Source of the DNA: Desulfobacterales bacterium
GTDB taxonomy: Bacteria > Desulfobacterota > Desulfobacteria > Desulfobacterales > UBA11574
DNA length: 9,359 bases
Assembly: GCA_030145595.1 (NCBI GenBank)
Contig: JAQYVG010000134.1
Span: 1-9,359, forward strand
Direction: 5' to 3'
Made by a program: the position numbers and the translations under genes. The notes under the pieces were generated by a model. The model saw only the letters and a list, made by a program, of their open reading frames with translations, did no database searches and was not told the origin of the DNA. Position 1 is the stretch's first letter; every line of letters starts with the position of its first letter. This document shows, one piece after another, positions 7,523 to 9,359 of this stretch.

Positions 7523-7815
7523 GGAATTATTATCATCTGTTCCGATGTAGGCATTTTCAAGCCAAACCTGGTTTTTGCAATTTCAGCAATTCTGGCAGGA
7601 GATTTCAGGCTGGCCAGTTCGAGGTTCAAGTTGTTTTGCAAAGCAACAAACTCTTTTTGGCGAATGGCAACCTTTGAGAGTTCATATCCGATTCCCACAC
7701 ATTGGACCCGGCTCCAAGTATAAAGGAAAAGCTCCGAAATAAAGAAAAACATGAGAATTATCCAGATTCCGGTCTCCTTAAGCGTACGCGGATCTTTTCT
7801 AATTTTACGGTTCAT
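7519..7815 (-). CDS. ftsL: Cell division protein FtsL
   Basis: This is a 98-residue bitopic protein with a short basic N-terminus (residues 1-16), one hydrophobic segment (about 17-34) and a periplasmic region with heptad-like hydrophobic spacing (about 45-75), as expected for a coiled coil. It ends in an RIAEIAKTRFGLKMPTSEQMIIIP tail. FtsL pairs with FtsB and FtsQ and controls septal synthesis by FtsW-FtsI. FtsL sequences are poorly conserved, so the call rests on size, topology, the IAKTRFGLKMP-type tail and its position between rsmH and ftsI. The gene starts 4 bp after the rsmH stop and overlaps ftsI by 4 bp. The upstream ribosome binding site is weak (an A-rich GAAAAG stretch). Confidence 0.9.
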   Translation of the reverse strand: MNRKIRKDPRTLKETGIWIILMFFFISELFLYTWSRVQCVGIGYELSKVAIRQKEFVALQNNLNLELASLKSPARIAEIAKTRFGLKMPTSEQMIIIP

Positions 7816-7819
7816 TTTG

Positions 7820-8755
7820 CTATATCTTTTCAGCGGCTCTTAATTTTGTGCTCCTTGCCATGGGATTTTTGTCAATTTCATTCTCTGTCGGACGCACCAC
7901 TTTTTTTGTTAAAGAGCGCAAGACTCTTTTTTGATTACAAATACACTTAGGAAAATCCGGCGGACACACGCAGACCTTTTCCAGGGCTTTTATACGATGT
8001 TTGACAATGCGATCTTCAAGGGAGTGAAAAGATAGAACACAGAGACGACCCTTAGGGTTTAAAACGGCTGCAACATTTTCCATGAACAAATCGAGCATTT
8101 CAAGCTCCCTGTTAACAGCGATTCTAAGCGCCATGAACACTCTGGTGGCGGGATGTATTTTTTGACTCAGCGCCGGCTTGGGAATCGCTTCACATACTAT
8201 TTGGGCCAGATGCGCACTCGATCTTATGGCACTGCGCGCTCTTTTTTTGACAATCTTTTTGGCAATCTGCGGTGCCCAGCGTTCCTCTCCGTATTTGTAA
8301 AAAATTTTTTTAAGTTCTTTTTCCTCCAACCGATTGATTAAATCTTTGGCGGTTGTTTTTGATGTTATGTCCATCCGCATGTCGAGGGGCTCATCTTTAT
8401 GAAAACTGAATCCTCTGCCACTCGCTTTAAGCTGGTGCAGCGAAATACCCAGGTCGAGAAGAATGCCGTCCACGGCTGCAATTTTCAAGTGCTGAAGAAT
8501 ATCAGGAAGATTTATAAAATTATCATTAAAGAGGTGTACGGTTACGTCAGCCGATTTCAGCACTTTTTTTGCGTTCCTAATAGCATCTTTGTCTTGATCT
8601 ATACCGATAAGAACACCGCCGGGGATAATTTTTTCCAAAATTATCCGGGCATGTCCCGAACCTCCGAGAGTACAGTCTGCATAGATTTTCCCCGGCCTGC
8701 AATCCAGGTAGAAAGCCACTTCCTTTGGCATTGCAGGAATGTGTTCCAACGACAT
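7820..8755 (-). CDS. rsmH: 16S rRNA m4C1402 methyltransferase RsmH (MraW)
   Basis: RsmH is a cytoplasmic SAM-dependent enzyme that methylates N4 of cytidine 1402 in the decoding centre of 16S rRNA. The product is 311 residues (E. coli 313). The N-terminal HIPAMPKEV (5-13) matches the family HxPV..EV start. The SAM-binding motifs are DCTLGGSGHA (27-36) and GIDQD (51-55). DGILLDLGIS (96-105), RGFSF (114-118), LDMRMD (124-129), YGEERWAPQIAKKI (155-168), HPATRVF (201-207) and LSFHSLEDRIVK (241-252) follow. The segment VCVCPPDFPKCICNQK (261-276) has four cysteines (262, 264, 271, 273). A Cys-containing segment at this place occurs in many non-enteric RsmH proteins, so it is not unique, but metal binding is possible. 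The ATG is 4 bp after the mraZ stop, with AGGA (8769-8766) 10 nt upstream. Confidence 0.98.
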   Translation of the reverse strand: MSLEHIPAMPKEVAFYLDCRPGKIYADCTLGGSGHARIILEKIIPGGVLIGIDQDKDAIRNAKKVLKSADVTVHLFNDNFINLPDILQHLKIAAVDGILLDLGISLHQLKASGRGFSFHKDEPLDMRMDITSKTTAKDLINRLEEKELKKIFYKYGEERWAPQIAKKIVKKRARSAIRSSAHLAQIVCEAIPKPALSQKIHPATRVFMALRIAVNRELEMLDLFMENVAAVLNPKGRLCVLSFHSLEDRIVKHRIKALEKVCVCPPDFPKCICNQKRVLRSLTKKVVRPTENEIDKNPMARSTKLRAAEKI

Positions 8756-8759
8756 AGAA

Positions 8760-9206
8760 TCAGAGTCCTAATTTTGCGATTTCGTTTCTGACCTCCTCCT
8801 TTTTCATGTCCTTTTCCATATGCAGGTTTTCTTTTTCCCACTTTTCGCGGGACCAGATTTCAAAGTGATCAAGTACGCCAACGAGAACAATTTCCCGGCT
8901 AACTTCTGCATATTGCCTCAACATCGGCGGAATCAGGATGCGGCCTTGTTTGTCGCACGGACATTCAAAAGCTCCACCAATGAAAACCCTTCGAAACCGG
9001 CGCATGTTGTCGCTTTTTTCGGCCAGAGACAATATTCGAGTTTCGATTTTACGCCATTCTGTATGCGTATAGGCCACCAATCCGCTGTCCATCCTGGATA
9101 TCATTACACCGTTGTCGTCATCGGCTTTAATGATTTCGCGGAACCTGGCCGGAACGATGATGCGCCCTTTTGCATCAATGGTATGGTAGGAGCTTCCTCT
9201 AAACAT
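8760..9206 (-). CDS. mraZ: Transcriptional regulator MraZ
   Basis: MraZ is a DNA-binding protein that in studied bacteria binds repeats upstream of its own gene and regulates the dcw operon. The product is 148 residues, the usual family size. It contains two tandem AbrB/SpoVT-like swapped-hairpin units with the signature DxxGR: DAKGRIIVPARFR (11-23) and DKQGRILIPPMLRQYA (85-100). The start MFRGSSYHTIDAKGR is the standard family beginning and fixes the ATG at 9206-9204. GGTGA (9214-9210) just upstream serves as ribosome binding site. The C-terminus is charged and helical (about 119-148). As in many bacteria, mraZ is the first gene of the cluster and is followed by rsmH after 4 bp. The AAAGTGG-type repeats directly upstream are its probable operator. 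Confidence 0.97.
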   Translation of the reverse strand: MFRGSSYHTIDAKGRIIVPARFREIIKADDDNGVMISRMDSGLVAYTHTEWRKIETRILSLAEKSDNMRRFRRVFIGGAFECPCDKQGRILIPPMLRQYAEVSREIVLVGVLDHFEIWSREKWEKENLHMEKDMKKEEVRNEIAKLGL

Positions 9207-9209
9207 TTT

Positions 9210-9214
9210 TCACC
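9210..9214 (-). promoter_or_regulatory. Ribosome binding site of mraZ
   Basis: GGTGA on the gene strand matches the 3' part of the Shine-Dalgarno consensus (AGGAGGTGA) and lies 3 nt before the ATG, equivalent to normal spacing for the GGAGG core. It overlaps the last of the four putative MraZ repeats. Confidence 0.6.
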
Positions 9215-9249
9215 ATGCTTATCCACTTTTATCCACTTTACCCCATTCA
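9211..9249 (-). promoter_or_regulatory. Putative MraZ operator: four repeats with 10-bp period
   Basis: Read on the gene strand, four units recur every 10 bp: TGAATGGGG (9249-9241), AAAGTGGAT (9239-9231), AAAGTGGAT (9229-9221) and AGCATGGTG (9219-9211). The two central units are identical and the outer two keep the TGG core. MraZ boxes are known as closely spaced TGGG-type repeats with about 10-bp period in E. coli and as AAAGTG[T/G] units with 3-nt spacers in Mycoplasma. This site fits both descriptions. It covers the -10 region, the expected transcription start and the ribosome binding site, so bound MraZ should repress. Confidence 0.8.
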
Positions 9250-9273
9250 ATTATATTTTCCAGGAAGTGTCAA
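9245..9273 (-). promoter_or_regulatory. Sigma70-type promoter of mraZ and the dcw operon
   Basis: A perfect -35 TTGACA (9273-9268) is followed by a 17-bp spacer and TTGAAT (9250-9245; 4 of 6 to the -10 consensus). Transcription would begin near 9238, about 32 nt before the mraZ ATG. A TATAAT also occurs only 12 bp after TTGACA, too close for standard use. The MraZ repeats overlap the -10 and start region. Confidence 0.65.
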
Positions 9274-9359
9274 GGAAAAAGGCAGATATTATTTCAATTT
9301 TTATAATAATTAAAAAAGCTTAACTGATTTTGGGAATATTAATTTTCCTGGGCGTACTG
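9274..9359. other. AT-rich region upstream of the dcw promoter
   Basis: No gene is visible here. A/T-rich tracts at about 9285-9317 sit directly upstream of the -35 hexamer and could act as an UP element for RNA polymerase alpha. An imperfect 16-bp palindrome (GGAATATTAATTTTCC, 9333-9348) lies near the edge. What lies beyond the window is unknown. Confidence 0.4.

Noticed and set aside
8820..9323. Plus-strand open frame of 167 codons opposite mraZ and its promoter
   Set aside because: It runs antisense through a clear mraZ gene and its regulatory region, and its product resembles no protein family I recognise.
9333..9348. Imperfect palindrome GGAATATTAATTTTCC near the right edge
   Set aside because: AT-rich with two mismatched pairs; no T-run or gene context in the window to support a terminator or operator.

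Overview
The window holds most of a division and cell wall (dcw) gene cluster, all on the minus strand. In transcription order (right to left) it reads mraZ, rsmH (mraW), ftsL, ftsI, murE, murF, mraY, murD. murD is cut by the left edge after 460 codons, probably only a few residues short of its end. No plus-strand gene is supported; the plus-strand open frames are shadows of these genes.

The organism is a Gram-negative-type bacterium. FtsI has no PASTA domains, and MurE has the DNPR motif of meso-diaminopimelate-adding enzymes. The gene order is the classical proteobacterial one. The short FtsL and the RsmH with a Cys-rich C-terminal segment suggest Desulfobacterota (former Deltaproteobacteria, perhaps Desulfobacterales). 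This placement is inference from the look of the proteins, not from a search.

Right end (9207-9359): an AT-rich leader carries a sigma70-type promoter with a perfect TTGACA, followed by four 10-bp-spaced repeats of the AAAGTGG type. These look like MraZ boxes, so mraZ probably autoregulates the cluster. Middle (4198-9206): mraZ to murF are packed with gaps of 2-5 bp or a 4-bp ATGA overlap, as expected for one translationally coupled operon. Left (1-2792): the packing breaks. Gaps of 130 bp (murF-mraY) and 197 bp (mraY-murD) each hold an inverted array of 7-bp repeats (AAYYCGY / RCGRGTT) next to the stop codon of the preceding gene. These two elements are the least explained part of the window.

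Together the genes encode a transcriptional regulator (MraZ), a 16S rRNA methyltransferase (RsmH), two septal proteins (FtsL and transpeptidase FtsI/PBP3), and the enzymes that add D-Glu (MurD), meso-DAP (MurE) and D-Ala-D-Ala (MurF) to the peptidoglycan precursor and transfer it to the lipid carrier (MraY). ftsW, murG and murC would be expected just beyond the left edge, but they are not visible.
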